NCBI GenBank assembly: GCA_029962745.1
Contig: CM057158.1
Coordinates: forward strand, 12,990,776 to 13,054,775
Direction: 5' to 3'
Origin: Echinometra lucunter
Lineage: Eukaryota; Echinodermata; Echinoidea; Camarodonta; Echinometridae
Length of the DNA: 64,000 bases
This document shows positions 35,352 through 46,072 of this stretch, one piece after another. The notes below the pieces were generated by a model. That model searched no databases. It was not told the origin of the DNA and saw only the letters and a list, made by a program, of their open reading frames with translations. Position numbers and translations under genes: made by a program. Positions within the stretch are counted from its first letter, which is position 1. Every line of letters starts with the position of its first letter.

Positions 35352-35882
35352 CCCTGGGGGGGGGGCACTCAGTATATAATGTGTGGTGGGTATGTGCCGC
35401 AGAGAAGACCCCCGTTTTTACACTCAAATTTCTGTTCCAAAGCACAGCATTTTTATCTTATTGAGAAAAAGAACAAAGAAAACCGTTCCAAAGCATAGCA
35501 TTTTCTTCTTATCAAGAAAAAAAAAGAAAGAAATCCGTTACAAAGCTTCGCATGTTTTTCGTTACGCCGTTCCGCCCACATTGATCCGCTACAATGAGCT
35601 GCATTTTTTGTGAAAAGCCGCCCGCAGAGCGCTGTCCGACCATCGCCTCTGCGCGAGCGCACCAGGTGACGGTGCCGCCGGGCTAGCTGCATGCACGTAT
35701 GCCCGTTCCATAGGGATACATACGCACTAACACACAGGCGAACCGTTCCAAAGACCCCCGTTTTCACAAACATTTGTAGTTCCGAAGCCCGTTCCAAAGC
35801 CCGTTCCAAAGACCCTCCTTTTCACAATAAGCCCGTTCCAAAGCCCCCGTTTTTTGTCTCGTCCGCGGCACATACCCCCCGG
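35352..35882. mobile_element. 531-bp element with CCGTTCCAAAG repeats and 9-bp direct flanks
   Basis: Flanked by GGAAAGGTG at 35343-35351 and 35883-35891, a likely target duplication. Inside are a G run at the left (35356-35365) and CCCCCCGG at the right, with an inverted pair GGGTATGTGCCGC (35388-35400) and GCGGCACATACCC (35865-35877). The interior is built of repeated CCGTTCCAAAGC units on the + strand (about 35433, 35484, 35742, 35789, 35802, 35833), often followed by GCATTTT or CCCCCGTTTT. No transposase. An 8-9 bp duplication would fit a hAT- or Mutator-like parent; that is inference. Confidence 0.72.
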
Positions 35883-36373
35883 GGAAAGGTGAACCTTGAT
35901 TTCAAACAACTTTTGCATTTCAGGTGTGTATTTTAGAGACAATATGGGTGAGAATATCATTCTGAACAATAAAGTTACCCATGTTTAAGGTCATGATCTA
36001 AAAGTGGGGGCATGTTTAGGAATTTTCCAGCACAACACAAAAAAGCGACTCGTTAGAGCGGCACATCCCCGTATATCATATTAGATGACCCACCTCCCTG
36101 GGGTTGTGAAAGGTATTTGCCTGTGACTGTATCGTTTTCTTGACTCAGACACCTTCTGGCATGTATTGGAAAAGTGAAGCTGGGGTGCTGTTTCCCAGAA
36201 GATAGTATTTTTGTCATCACCACAATTTGAATAGACAAATACATATCCGAGGAAAGTGTCTAAACTGCTTGGACATGGACACTGTCAAAGGTAAATTCCC
36301 TCTGAACTCGCTCCTAATGTTTGGAACCTACCCGATGAATATCTTTAACAATACTTTTTCTGTTTTATTGCAG

Positions 36374-37172
36374 GTATATATCAAGGTCAATGGACAGGAG
36401 GCATGCGACATGGCTACGGAATCAGAAATAGCGTTCCATATGGCATGGCTTCCATCGTTAGACCATCACTGCGAACATCCCTCACATCATTACGCAGTGA
36501 GCATGAAAACGGTTCCATTGCAAGCTCGCCGGAAAACTTTGGGCAGCGGGGAGGGTTTGCTATGGATGTTTCCGACGACTGTACCTCGGACTTGGAAAGC
36601 ACCAAGAGTGCCACACTTAGGAGAAACGAGACCTCACGCAGGAGTAGGACACTCATGGGTGGGTTTAGGAGCAAACGAAGGAAAGACAGGAACAGGGATT
36701 CATTGGTGGAAAGCGGGGGCAGTGTGGCATCTCTGAGACACAACCTTAAACACCAAGACTCGCTAAAGAGTAACGAAAGTACTATGAGCACCAGTTCTGT
36801 GCAATCTTCGTGTTTCGAGAGCGACATGGGCCATATGCATGAGGAGGAGGCTTCGCATGATGTAACGGAGGTGTACATGGGGGAGTGGAAACAGGACAAG
36901 AGGGCGGGATATGGAACCAGTCAGAGATCCGATGGTTATCATTATGCAGGAGAGTGGCACAACAATAAAAGACATGGCTATGGATCACTAACATACCCCA
37001 ACGGACAGAAAGAGGAAGGAAAGTGGAAACAGAACATGTTGGTTGCATCAGGAAAAAAGAAACTCTTTGTTATTGGATCAAAAAAGATAAGTGACCGTGT
37101 AGAACATGCTGTGGAGTTGGCAGGACAAGCTGCTAATCTTGCAAGAGCTAAGGCTGATCTGGCAATATCAAG
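36374..37172 (+). CDS. JPH: Junctophilin, internal exon with MORN VI-VIII and joining region
   Basis: Junctophilins hold plasma membrane and ER/SR together at junctional complexes: the MORN repeats bind the plasma membrane and a C-terminal helix anchors in the ER. This exon is open for 265 codons and starts after a polypyrimidine-AG acceptor in phase 1. It opens with a MORN unit ending MRHGYGIR, then SVPYGM and the junctophilin signature LRTSLTSLRSEHENGS. A Ser/Arg-rich joining region of about 135 residues follows, with a basic cluster RSKRRKDRNRD. Two further MORN units begin YMGEWKQDKRAGYG (about residue 167) and YAGEWHNNKRHGYG (about 190). It ends in an Ala/Lys-rich helix (VEHAVELAGQAANLARAKA). 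The donor is AG|GTAAGA at 37173, leaving AG of a split Arg codon. Gene order matches vertebrate junctophilin exon 2. No disabling change is seen. The family is certain; the paralogue cannot be assigned, and invertebrates usually have one gene. Confidence 0.95.
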
Positions 37173-37401
37173 GTAAGATGTGAAATCACTTTTCATGCAT
37201 TTGACAGTGTTGTATTCATCATTTTGTGTTTTTATATAGATATATTGTAACTATGTTCTCATTGAGACTCTCGTACCCTCCCCCCTCCCTGCCGCGGATT
37301 TTATCTTATTGAAGTATAGATTTTTCTTACTTGTACAGCTTGCAATTCCCTATCTTAACAAATTCCTATTATCAAACGTAGACCCCTGTAAAACTACCTC
37401 T

Positions 37402-37679
37402 GGGGGTGTTTCACAAAGACCAAGATTGACTAAAATCACTCAACTATAGCTGGCCATTCATGCCACTGTTTTTCTTTTCAAATCATGGATCTCTCAAAGG
37501 ATTTGCAAATCATGGTCACAAATCTGCAGAATCGACAATTTTTTTTATAGTTCATTGATGAAGAAAACAAAAAATGTAAATTTTTCAAATTCGTGACAAT
37601 GATTTGCGCATCTCTTGAGAGACCGGTGGTGAAAGCAAACAGCGATTTGAGTCAATCTTAGTCTTTGTGAAACACCCCC
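37402..37679. mobile_element. MITE family D (278 bp)
   Basis: 29-bp terminal inverted repeats with one mismatch: GGGGGTGTTTCACAAAGAC then AAGATTGAC at the left, and the complement at 37651-37679. The interior also pairs loosely (CAAATCATGG-TCTCTCAA against TTGCGCATCTCTTGAGAGA). Inserted 230 bp downstream of the large junctophilin exon. Confidence 0.88.
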
Positions 37680-39289
37680 GAAACAGTTAGTAACATGTGA
37701 AGGAAACTATTTTAAGGATAGTTTTCCTACGAGGGTATTATCAGGCCTGGCAGCTATCCTGGATGATAATCTAGGCATACCCTTCCTGATACGGAAATGA
37801 ATTCATGAATTTTGAATAAAGCGGCTGTAGCTTGAATCTAAAATCACAATATCATTTATGTATTCAAGAGTGGAAGGCATATATACTGATGAAATTGTAA
37901 TTATCCTGGGTGTTGGTAAAGTTATAAGATGAAAGGTTAAGGTTTTTGTTTTATAAGGTTAGAAGTTTAATGAATCAGTGAGTAATGGAAATTGCCCTTC
38001 AGGTCTCTTTGTCTCAATATGAAGACAGAAAATCACTGATCCTCTAGTTGTCTTATGATATAAGAAGAATAGTTAGTGAATAAGTTACTTCACCATCTTT
38101 TCATCAACGAAATGGGTGTGGCAAATCAGTATACCTCGTATTCAGGCAAATTAACTGAAGGTTTTCAGAGTGTTGTGCACCTTGATTGTCAAAATGAGGA
38201 TGTATTATTCTAGGCATGAGAAAATGAGAAAGCCATCTATGGAAGAGACCTTGAAAAGTATCCTGGAAACTAGAATAAAGATGGATTGGTTCTGGAAAAA
38301 ACCCTGGGAAAATCTCCTAGGGAGGAAACGCTCTATGAAGATTATGGTAGTCTAGAAACTCTTTCCTATGAATTTGTTGAAGGCATCTGGTAGCATTATC
38401 TCTGATCTACAGTCTTCATATTGATAAATGATGTTTATGCTTATCATTGCTGTGTTTCATTAGCCAATGCTTCGAAGATGCAAATGATTTTTGTTTTTGA
38501 CAATTTAGTGATTAGGTTGTGATTCATGTCCCACAAAACTTATACATACTTGTGATGTGACATGTTTGTCTATAGATTTATATGCATGAATGTTTGAATG
38601 GAGGAAAACATTAGATGATTTTTATTAACTTCAAAGTTCATTTGTCAGAGGAGAGGTTGGAAGTTCGACAATACAGGAAGTCAGAGTTCTTTTTATTAAC
38701 GCACTATTAAATGTCAGCCTTTGACTTGAAACCTTGAAAGCTCATTTTTATTGAGCTTTTCTTTTAGCTGAAATACTCGGTTCAAGCAACCGGGAATACA
38801 ACAATGTATTTATCTCTACGTATGTTCAGGGTAATACCAAATGCCTTTAAGCTTGGTATTGATTTGATGCATGCATACTCTCAAAGTGGTCTTTATACCA
38901 TGGTCAAAGTAAAATATGGCGTATTGATGCTGCTTTATGTACATTAACCATGAGACTCTGAGGACATAGAGCTTCAAGGATTTTGAATTCTGAAAAGCTG
39001 AAATTTTCAGTCACTTAGCATTCTTTTCATTCATGTATGTATAGTGCTCATGGTACCATTTTCTTTGCATTCTTGTCATGAATTTGAACATGGCCTGTTC
39101 AGATTTTTCTAGATTCCAACTGCCATAAGGATGAATGCATTATTCATTTTCTTCTCCCATTTATTCATGAAGTTGGTCTGAAATCCAAGTATGCACTAAA
39201 GAACACTTTAAGATTAAAGCCATGACCTTCACCAACACCATATACCATTTGATATCAATCCTGCCACTATGTGGCTAATGTCACATTTA

Positions 39290-39634
39290 AGGCTTGTTCA
39301 GATATGAGGTGACAAATCCCCGCAACATATTTAGTGTTCAGACATGGCACGACAAACCACCCCATCTATGTTAATGAAAGCTCATTAACATGTCAACTTT
39401 CAAATAAAAGAGAGTTTTGTCAAAAGTTGTGCAGACAAACTCATGACAACACATTTGCACTAACTTTTTAAGGATTTGATTGGTTCACAGCTTTTTGCAG
39501 CCAGGCGACTCAAAAAAAAGTCACCTGCCTCAGCGACATTTCTTTGTCGCCTCAAACCCCATTGACTTGTACACTAAAAATGTTGCAGGGATTTTTGGGG
39601 GTGGGGATTTGTCTCCTCATATCTGAACAAGCCT
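39290..39634. mobile_element. MITE family C, copy 2 (345 bp)
   Basis: Perfect 20-bp terminal inverted repeats, AGGCTTGTTCAGATATGAGG at the left and its complement at 39615-39634. Better preserved than the copy at 3885-4200. Non-coding; in intron 2. Confidence 0.88.
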
Positions 39635-39931
39635 AAAGCTCAGTTGCAAAGCCAGAATGAAAGACAGTCATAAGATAGAGTTTTGAAGTGCTATTTTACA
39701 GTACCCTGTTTACTGGCCTTTTCTCCTCACAAAACCTTATTTTAAAATTCATCTCTTTCATGAATTTTGTAGCTGTGGTTTAAAACCAATTTTCCGGCAG
39801 AAGAGGAAAGAGCTCCAGATGAATCTTTTGAACTAAATACATCAAGAGCTGAATCCAGCCTGAAAAAAATAAAGCTACTATATTAACCCTTAGCAGTAGT
39901 GTGTCGTTTTTGTGACATTTGTGCTTTATCT

Positions 39932-40055
39932 GAGCCCATTTTCATAAAACTTGTTATCAATATAAGTTGCAATAACTGTTATAAGCTACTGAAATCCTTG
40001 CATTTGATTGGCTGAGAGCAAATTTGTCATAGTGGCAGTTTATGAAATGGGGCCC
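39932..40055. mobile_element. MITE family E, copy 2 (124 bp, both ends)
   Basis: Left end GAGCCCATTTTCATAAAACT and right end AGTTTATGAAATGGGGCCC are imperfect inverted repeats. The interior matches 2405-2512. It is too short to encode anything and lies in junctophilin intron 2. Confidence 0.8.
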
Positions 40056-41714
40056 AGGCTATAGATGCTTGGACTTACATACTAGTATGATACTTGAATA
40101 GAAAGAGAAAACTCACTGAAAATTTTTGGAATCAATAAAGTATGTTGTACTGTTTGAAAATAAGATCGATTTCATTATATGGTTGAAGCTAATTGTTAAA
40201 CTCTCTGTATTGGCAATGCAGTGCAGAATATATTCATCAATTGACAAATTTTTATTCAATTTTGTTATTTCCACTCACTTTGAGTCATATTTTACATTTT
40301 TATTTCTTTCAAACTATGTAGGAATGTAAATGAAAAACAAATGGTACCAATATGAGGAAATCCGATTAATGTAGAGATTAGCCCCCTTGCTATTGGAAAC
40401 ATTTGACCTGTGTATTAAGCCTATGGTAGTGAAAGAATTCAGAGTCAATTGGTTAAGGAGACTTTGTACTACTAGGGTTAATTCACCCTAAGATAAATGT
40501 TTTCACTTAGCATTATGACATGCAGTAGGTCAGTATCTAGCATTTAAAATGAACATTGAATCCCAAATCACTTTGTTTTAGATACCAAGGCTACTTCTAT
40601 AGGAGGACAAGCTCCGATACCCCACCTTTTCTCATAACCAGTCGTGTAGTGTTGTTGTTATATATATGGAAACTATAAGTTGATGTGTATTAATTAGTAA
40701 TCTTTGAAAGAATTGAACACTTATATGACAGGCACTTACCATATTCAGCTCTTTAGAAAGTATCAAAAGAAAATCTGTCCCATTTCTCTGATATACATGT
40801 AATAATCAATTCAAATATTTCAAGGAGGGAGGGTGGTAATTACTCTCAGAGTTTGGTAGTTTTGTTGTTCACCCAATCACCAGGTACTATTCATCTACTG
40901 AGCATAGGTCAGGAAAGGTCGTTACAAGGTTTGACCTTTCATTATAACTTCCCACTGACTGAGTATGAAATCAAGCAAGGGGCATACAACCTTCTGATCT
41001 CATGCTGATAGGCAAGCCATGTTAACTCTGTGTATCAGCTAAGGATTAAAATCCTTGACTGGCTTGTTGTTGAAGAGTATAGTTTACATATACACATTGG
41101 ATGTGTGACAAAAGTCATCGCTGGTGGTCCATAGGGTGTGATATTAGTCAACTGAAGCACATGTCTCTTAATTCTAACTTTGCCACCAGTTTGCAAGCAT
41201 GTTTTCATGTATTTTTTTTTTTAATTTGCGTGCTTACTATTTTGGAAATGAGCATTCCGTATCAAATTTTGCAATTCATCTATGCATTTTGAATTTCAGA
41301 AAAAAAGATAAATTTTTTCCAAGCAAATTTTCAAAATAACTTCAAATAAATTGTAGACAGCTTTTGAAACAGAAATTTCAAAGGCTTTGTAAATATCAAA
41401 TAATAATCGCATCAAAAGTAGAAATTTTTTGAATATCAAATGATGATAAGCTATTTGGCCATTTATTAGTAACCTAATAATTATGTGAAGATGATTCTGT
41501 ATATTTAGAATAGTAATCCATATATGGGGCTAACTACATTTTAAGTTAATGTCTTAATGGTGTGTTGCCAAAAAAGATTGAATAATTGTAAAGCCTCATA
41601 GTTTGATGAGGAAATGAACCTTGTGCCTGTAGTTCATGTTATGTTTTGGGAAATTAAATATGATCTGTATGATAATTCACCCATTTGGTTATGTGAAGAA
41701 CACAAAAGGTAACT

Positions 41715-42016
41715 TAAGCATAGTTTTCACGGGCACACAAACCTTTTTGGAGGGTGCAAATGTCGAAAAAATGATAAAGTTCAACATTCGCATTTTATGC
41801 TCAAAAAGTTCACCAAGCTTGCTTGGGAGTTTGGAAGTGTCACCAGTTGTTCGTTTTTAGGTGAGCAGAATTTCAAAAAAGTTTGAAATTTCTTGTGAAC
41901 ATTTCCCGTATCTGCAAACAATTGACGATGCTTCCGAACCTCTGCGCAAGTTTGGTGAACTTTCGGCACATAAAATGCGAATGTTGGATTTAGCCATTAC
42001 CTGTGAAAACTATGCT
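41715..42016. mobile_element. Foldback-type MITE next to the 119-bp exon
   Basis: Ends AAGCATAGTTTTCACGG and CCTGTGAAAACTATGCTC are inverted repeats. A second inverted pair inside is AACATTCGCATTTTATG...AAGTTCACCAA with TTGGTGAACTTTC...CATAAAATGCGAATGTT. It ends about 90 bp before the exon at 42104. The same element is in the duplicated copy. Confidence 0.8.
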
Positions 42017-42103
42017 CATTAGTGAAAGCTGGAAAGAGAAGAACCACATTTTAAAAATTTGTTCCAATAATGTAGACTTTAACCTTTGTTTTTCCATTCC
42101 TAG

Positions 42104-42222
42104 AGCTGCATATGCTAAGGAGAAGGCAGAGATGTCTGACGTGGAAGCCTCAGAGGCCCGGGAGGAATCCATCAAGGCAAGATCTAGAGCCAAAGAACTT
42201 GCCTCAACATTACCACCGAGAG
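42104..42222 (+). CDS. JPH: Junctophilin, alpha-helical region exon (119 bp)
   Basis: The acceptor (pyrimidine-rich, ending CCTAG) and donor (AG|GTATGT) are both good. The first base completes the split Arg codon left by the exon ending at 37172, so the reading frame runs through. It encodes AAYAKEKAEMSDVEAS followed by EAREESIKARSRAKELASTLPPR. This charged, Ala/Glu/Lys-rich stretch matches the long helix that follows MORN VIII in junctophilins and is thought to span the junctional cleft. It leaves one base (G) of the next codon, phase 1. The intron before it is 4931 bp and carries several MITEs, one ending about 90 bp upstream. An identical exon is present at 53178-53296. Confidence 0.88.
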
Positions 42223-45200
42223 GTATGTATGTCATCAAATCAAAATCAAATTAAATCAAATCAAATAAAAATCTACTTGGTCTGTTTTAATCTTTTCCAG
42301 TCTAGTCCCATCCAGTCTAATGAAATCTTAACAGAGTAAATCAAATGAGACCAGATCAGATCAAATGATAATTAATTGGAATTGAATTGAATTTAATGAA
42401 GTGAAATGAAATAAAGTGAGATGAAATGAAAAAATATGAAATGAAATTATGTGAAATTTAATTAAATCATTAAATCAAATCAAATCAAATCAAATTTATT
42501 TCAAATCAAATCAAATCAGTTCAATTCAAATCAAATCAAATCAGTTCATGCTCTGTTGAACTAGGTCATAACAAGGAACATCCTTAGTACTTGTTGATAT
42601 TCAAACCAATGTATTATAGGATCATTAGTAGGAGCTATTTATTGGTTGACCCAGTTATATGAAGGTAATCCTGGGGAATCAAGTACTGTATTAGAGCAAA
42701 GTGAACAATCCCATAAAATAAGCCAATAAGCCTATATCAATTACAGAATCGACTTTGACTTGGGACGGAAATGAATTCCTTTTTACTTAATGAAATTATT
42801 CTTATGCTTTTCTTGAAATTAGGAATTTTGATTAATATATGTAGGATTTTGGGGAAAGTAGGAACTGTGAGACTGTTAGTAATCCAGAAAGGATTGAAAA
42901 GATCTTGGGAAACTTATTTAAAATTTTGAAGTGAATATAGAACACTACATGCTACTTGCAAATTGTCACTGATTGTATAATGTGGAGAGGATGATATGGC
43001 TTTTTTTTTTCTATTTCATTTGAATTAAAAACCCTCTCTCTAGTACAGTAAGAAAAAAGCCATTGAAATCATAAGTCACATGTTTGATTTTGGGATATCG
43101 ATACCGGTTTACAAGCACCAAAATCAGAATTCGTAAAGTAACATTAATACTGTCTCCTAAGAAACACCCAGGTCTCCTTTGATTTTATTAGTTTATTCTC
43201 TATCCCGATGTGTAGTGCATTAATTATCATAATGGCAAAAAGGTGCACAACTAGCACCTGAGGGGACAGACACCATCCTTCAAATCGCAGTTCTCCTCAC
43301 TTAAAGTGGAAGCTTGACTTGAAACAACGTCAGGAGTGGGATAAATGTAATTGCCCTTCTCCTATAAGGCACAAACCTAAATACACACCGGTGTGGTAAA
43401 TACCAAACTGCTACAAATAACTGCTTCATCATTGTCTGACATTTCATCCAGTTTATTTGTAAGGATGCTTTTTTAGAAGTTGTTTGTGTGGATTGATTGT
43501 GACAAACAAGCATAAATCAATCCATGGAAGGCTTCCCAGATTTAGTTCAATTCAAAATCATTCACTTAATTTGCATGACATTTAGTGTGCCTAATGAGAA
43601 AATGGTTTCCAATTTCAGTAATTTGATGTAGTATGGTTTCAGTTCAGCTATCCCGTATAACGTTTTCATGACAGGTTTAACAAAAATCATGATTTTTATC
43701 CTTGGTGAAATATGATACCTTCTTAATTCATCCATATGATTTGAGGTATTTCTAAATTTTTTGATTTTAGATTTCCACTAGTACAATCATTTTTTTTTTA
43801 AGTCAAATGTTTTTCCTGTGTAATATTTTGAGAAAAAAATTTCATGATGAGTAACATGGTTTGCTGTTCTGTTTGTGTTTTTTTTTCCAGTTTTCATGCA
43901 ATACTTATAGAAGTGGCCACTTGTTTTTCTCATTTCATTAGCAACTGTAGATAATTTATGTGTCATGCTTTTATCATGCAGTGTAGTGATACATATATAG
44001 AAGGAATCGCAATCTCTTTAACTTTCTTTAAAAAACAAAACTAATATTGAACATTTGGAATGATATCACACTTGAGAAGGTAATTGTATTTTAGTAAAAA
44101 ATAAAGAAGTACACTTAAATGTAGAACACAATGATCAACTCACATCAGATTATGCAGTGGAACCACATATGATGAAAATAAGATGTGAAAGTAGAATGTG
44201 ACAGTATGTTAGCCTATATTGAACCCTATGAGTATCATACTACCGGTAGAAGTAATTTCTTTCTCCGGTCATTCCAGAAATGAATTTGGCCATATTGTTG
44301 AAACAGCTTACTGATAGAATGTTGCTCTGTCATAAAGCAATTGAGTTTTGTTATCAATCACAAATCAGCAATAACAGATAGACAATCATAAACTTATGAT
44401 TGATTGGAGAAGGACTTAATCTGTCTGGGTCATCCTGGCTCCTGCGTGGATAATAGGATTTAAACTTTACATTGAGTACGAGCAGTTGATCTTTTTAGAA
44501 TATCTTCCCTTTTTTCCTACTTTGTAATAGATGATCATTGCTAATATATATGACATGGTGATACATTCCAAAAGATTCTCAGGACAGCCCCTATGTTAAC
44601 TAGAAGAGTTCAAATACAAGACATTCAAGTCTGATGAAAGGAGAGGCAGAATGATTTTATAATGTGCTACATGATTTTGATTAAAAGGAAATGACTTCAA
44701 ATTAAGTCTTTGCATCTAATGATACAGCAATATTTTACCAAAGTGCCATCTAAATCCTTTTTTATGTAATGATAATGACAAACCCTTTTTTTGCACCAAA
44801 TCCATCTTGATTGATGCTCAAGGCACCACCAAATATGAGTTGAATACCATGTGTATATCAAGAAAATCAAAGTAGGACACATGTAAATGACTTCCAAGAA
44901 AAATCATTTTGATAAATGCTTGACAGTGGATGATGTGGGTTATTTTTATTTTGAATTTTAAATGATTTTCAATTGTCTTGGAATGTTTGACAGGAAAACT
45001 ACTAGTCAACATGTTTCTTGTTTTAAACATTGAGCCATAAGTAGCAATGTTTCCATACGTAATGTTGAAGCAGTACAAAATGAAATTATTCCTCTCTGCA
45101 CTCATGCAACATCCAGAAATGATAATTCATCAAACACCCCCTCCTCACCCCCCCCCCCCCCAAAAAAAAGGGGGGGAAACAACTTTGAACTGGTTTCTTA

Positions 45201-45495
45201 ATCACTTTAATAGTGGAAGTAGCCCTGTGAACAGATTTCTTCAAAAGTAAATCAGTTAAGTCCTATTCATAATTATTCACTGCTATTGAAGAAGTGTCGA
45301 AGGTAATCTGCATTTGAACGCAACCAATGCACAAGGTTAATGACATTCAATAAACCCCAATTTATTGAAATGTGGATAATAATATAAACTCTTCTTGGTT
45401 TGTGCATGAATAATAAGACGTTGACGTGCTGCTAATGCCTTTCTGTGTTGTTTTACTTAACCAAGGAATACTAACGAAATTTTGTATTTTTTCAG
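42223..45495 (+). other. JPH: Junctophilin intron 3 (if the microexon is real)
   Basis: Bounded by a GTATGT donor and TTTTTTCAG acceptor. Apart from the AAATC-rich tract at its 5' end and a C-run/A-run/G-run at about 45144-45177, I see no gene or recognisable element in it. Confidence 0.5.
42233..42547. repeat. AAATC/AAATG pentamer-rich tract at intron 3 5' end
   Basis: Begins about 10 bases after the donor GTATGT. Two main runs of ATCAAATCAAATCAAA are separated by TGAAATGAAATAAAGTGAGA-type degenerate pentamers. Low complexity. Confidence 0.88.
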
Positions 45496-45519
45496 GCATG
45501 TCCATGATGAATGACTATG
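45496..45519 (+). CDS. JPH: Candidate junctophilin microexon (24 bp)
   Basis: A T-rich tract ending TTTTTTCAG is followed by 24 bases and then a strong donor GTAAGATC. The phase is 1 at both ends, so joining to the exon ending at 42222 gives Gly then MSMMNDY and leaves one base. Because 24 is a multiple of three, the exon could be included or skipped without changing frame, as is typical of regulated microexons. The same 24 bases and both splice sites are intact in the second copy at 56549-56572. A long polypyrimidine tract begins about 50 bp downstream. I do not recognise the peptide as a conserved junctophilin motif, so this rests on splice signals and phase only. Confidence 0.5.
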
Positions 45520-45570
45520 GTAAGATCATCCATTATCTAACTCTCTGGTGCACAGCTCACAATAATCCTT

Positions 45571-46072
45571 CGTTTCAGAAATTTCTCTATTTCTCTCTTT
45601 TCTCTCTTTCCCCTCTACGTTTCTTTCTGTGGCTGTCTCTCTATTTCTATATTTCTATCTCTTTCCTTATTCTTCCCCTCTCTCTATCAGTCTCTAATTT
45701 TACATCTTTGTCATTATATTTATCTCCTCTCTCTCTCTCACATGCCAATGGGTGCTCTTTGTTTCTCTTGCTTTCTTTCTCTCCCCCTCTTTCACCTTCT
45801 TTGCTTTGACTTCTTTCTTTTTCTTTTACTTTATTTCTGTCAGGCTCTGTACTCTGTCTTTTTCTTCACTTCTCTTTCTCCTTCTTTTACTTTTTCTTCT
45901 TCTCACCCCCTCCTTTCTTCTTTTCTGTACACTCCCTTATCCCTATTCTTTCTCATTCTTCTTATTTCTTATTCAGTTTATCACTCTCCGTCTTGCTGAC
46001 TCTCAATATTCACCTCTCAAACACGTTATCTCTCTCTCTCTCTCTCTCACACTGTCTTATCTCTGAGGCTGA
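45571..46072. repeat. Polypyrimidine tract after the microexon
   Basis: About 500 bases of TCTTTC/CCTCTC sequence starting about 50 bases after the microexon donor and ending with (TC)n at about 46030-46050. Produces three overlapping Ser/Leu/Phe-rich chance frames. Confidence 0.92.

Larger units (their letters stand above)
1..36373 (+). other. JPH: Inferred junctophilin intron 1 (3' part), no other gene seen
   Basis: The exon at 36374 starts at MORN VI, so the exon encoding MORN I-V must lie upstream, and no MORN-like reading frame occurs here on either strand. The whole interval is therefore taken as intron 1, at least 36 kb. Apart from the repeats listed separately, I see nothing in 1011-2404, 2513-3884, 4696-5972, 6241-7985, 8236-9567, 10227-10805, 12877-14644, 15601-17177, 17576-18700, 19260-22330, 22640-23160, 23360-26030, 26361-27835, 28235-28670, 28900-29350, 30204-30895, 31361-35350 or 35892-36373. 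These are AT-rich with only short chance open frames. A nested gene made of small exons cannot be excluded. Confidence 0.6.
37173..42103 (+). other. JPH: Junctophilin intron 2
   Basis: Runs from the GTAAGA donor to the CCTAG acceptor and separates phase-compatible junctophilin exons. It contains four short non-autonomous elements (37402-37679, 39290-39634, 39932-40055, 41715-42016). The stretches 37680-39289, 39635-39931 and 40056-41714 show no coding potential or recognisable feature. Confidence 0.8.

Noticed and set aside
36414..36899. Minus-strand frame opposite the junctophilin exon
   Set aside because: Shadow of the coding exon on the other strand.
41781..41969. 62-residue minus-strand frame present in both copies of the block
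   Set aside because: Lies entirely inside a foldback MITE; its conservation between copies reflects the duplicated assembly, not selection.
42229..42560. CRISPR-like or regulatory array from repeated AAATC units
   Set aside because: Five-base units with no spacers; a simple low-complexity tract.
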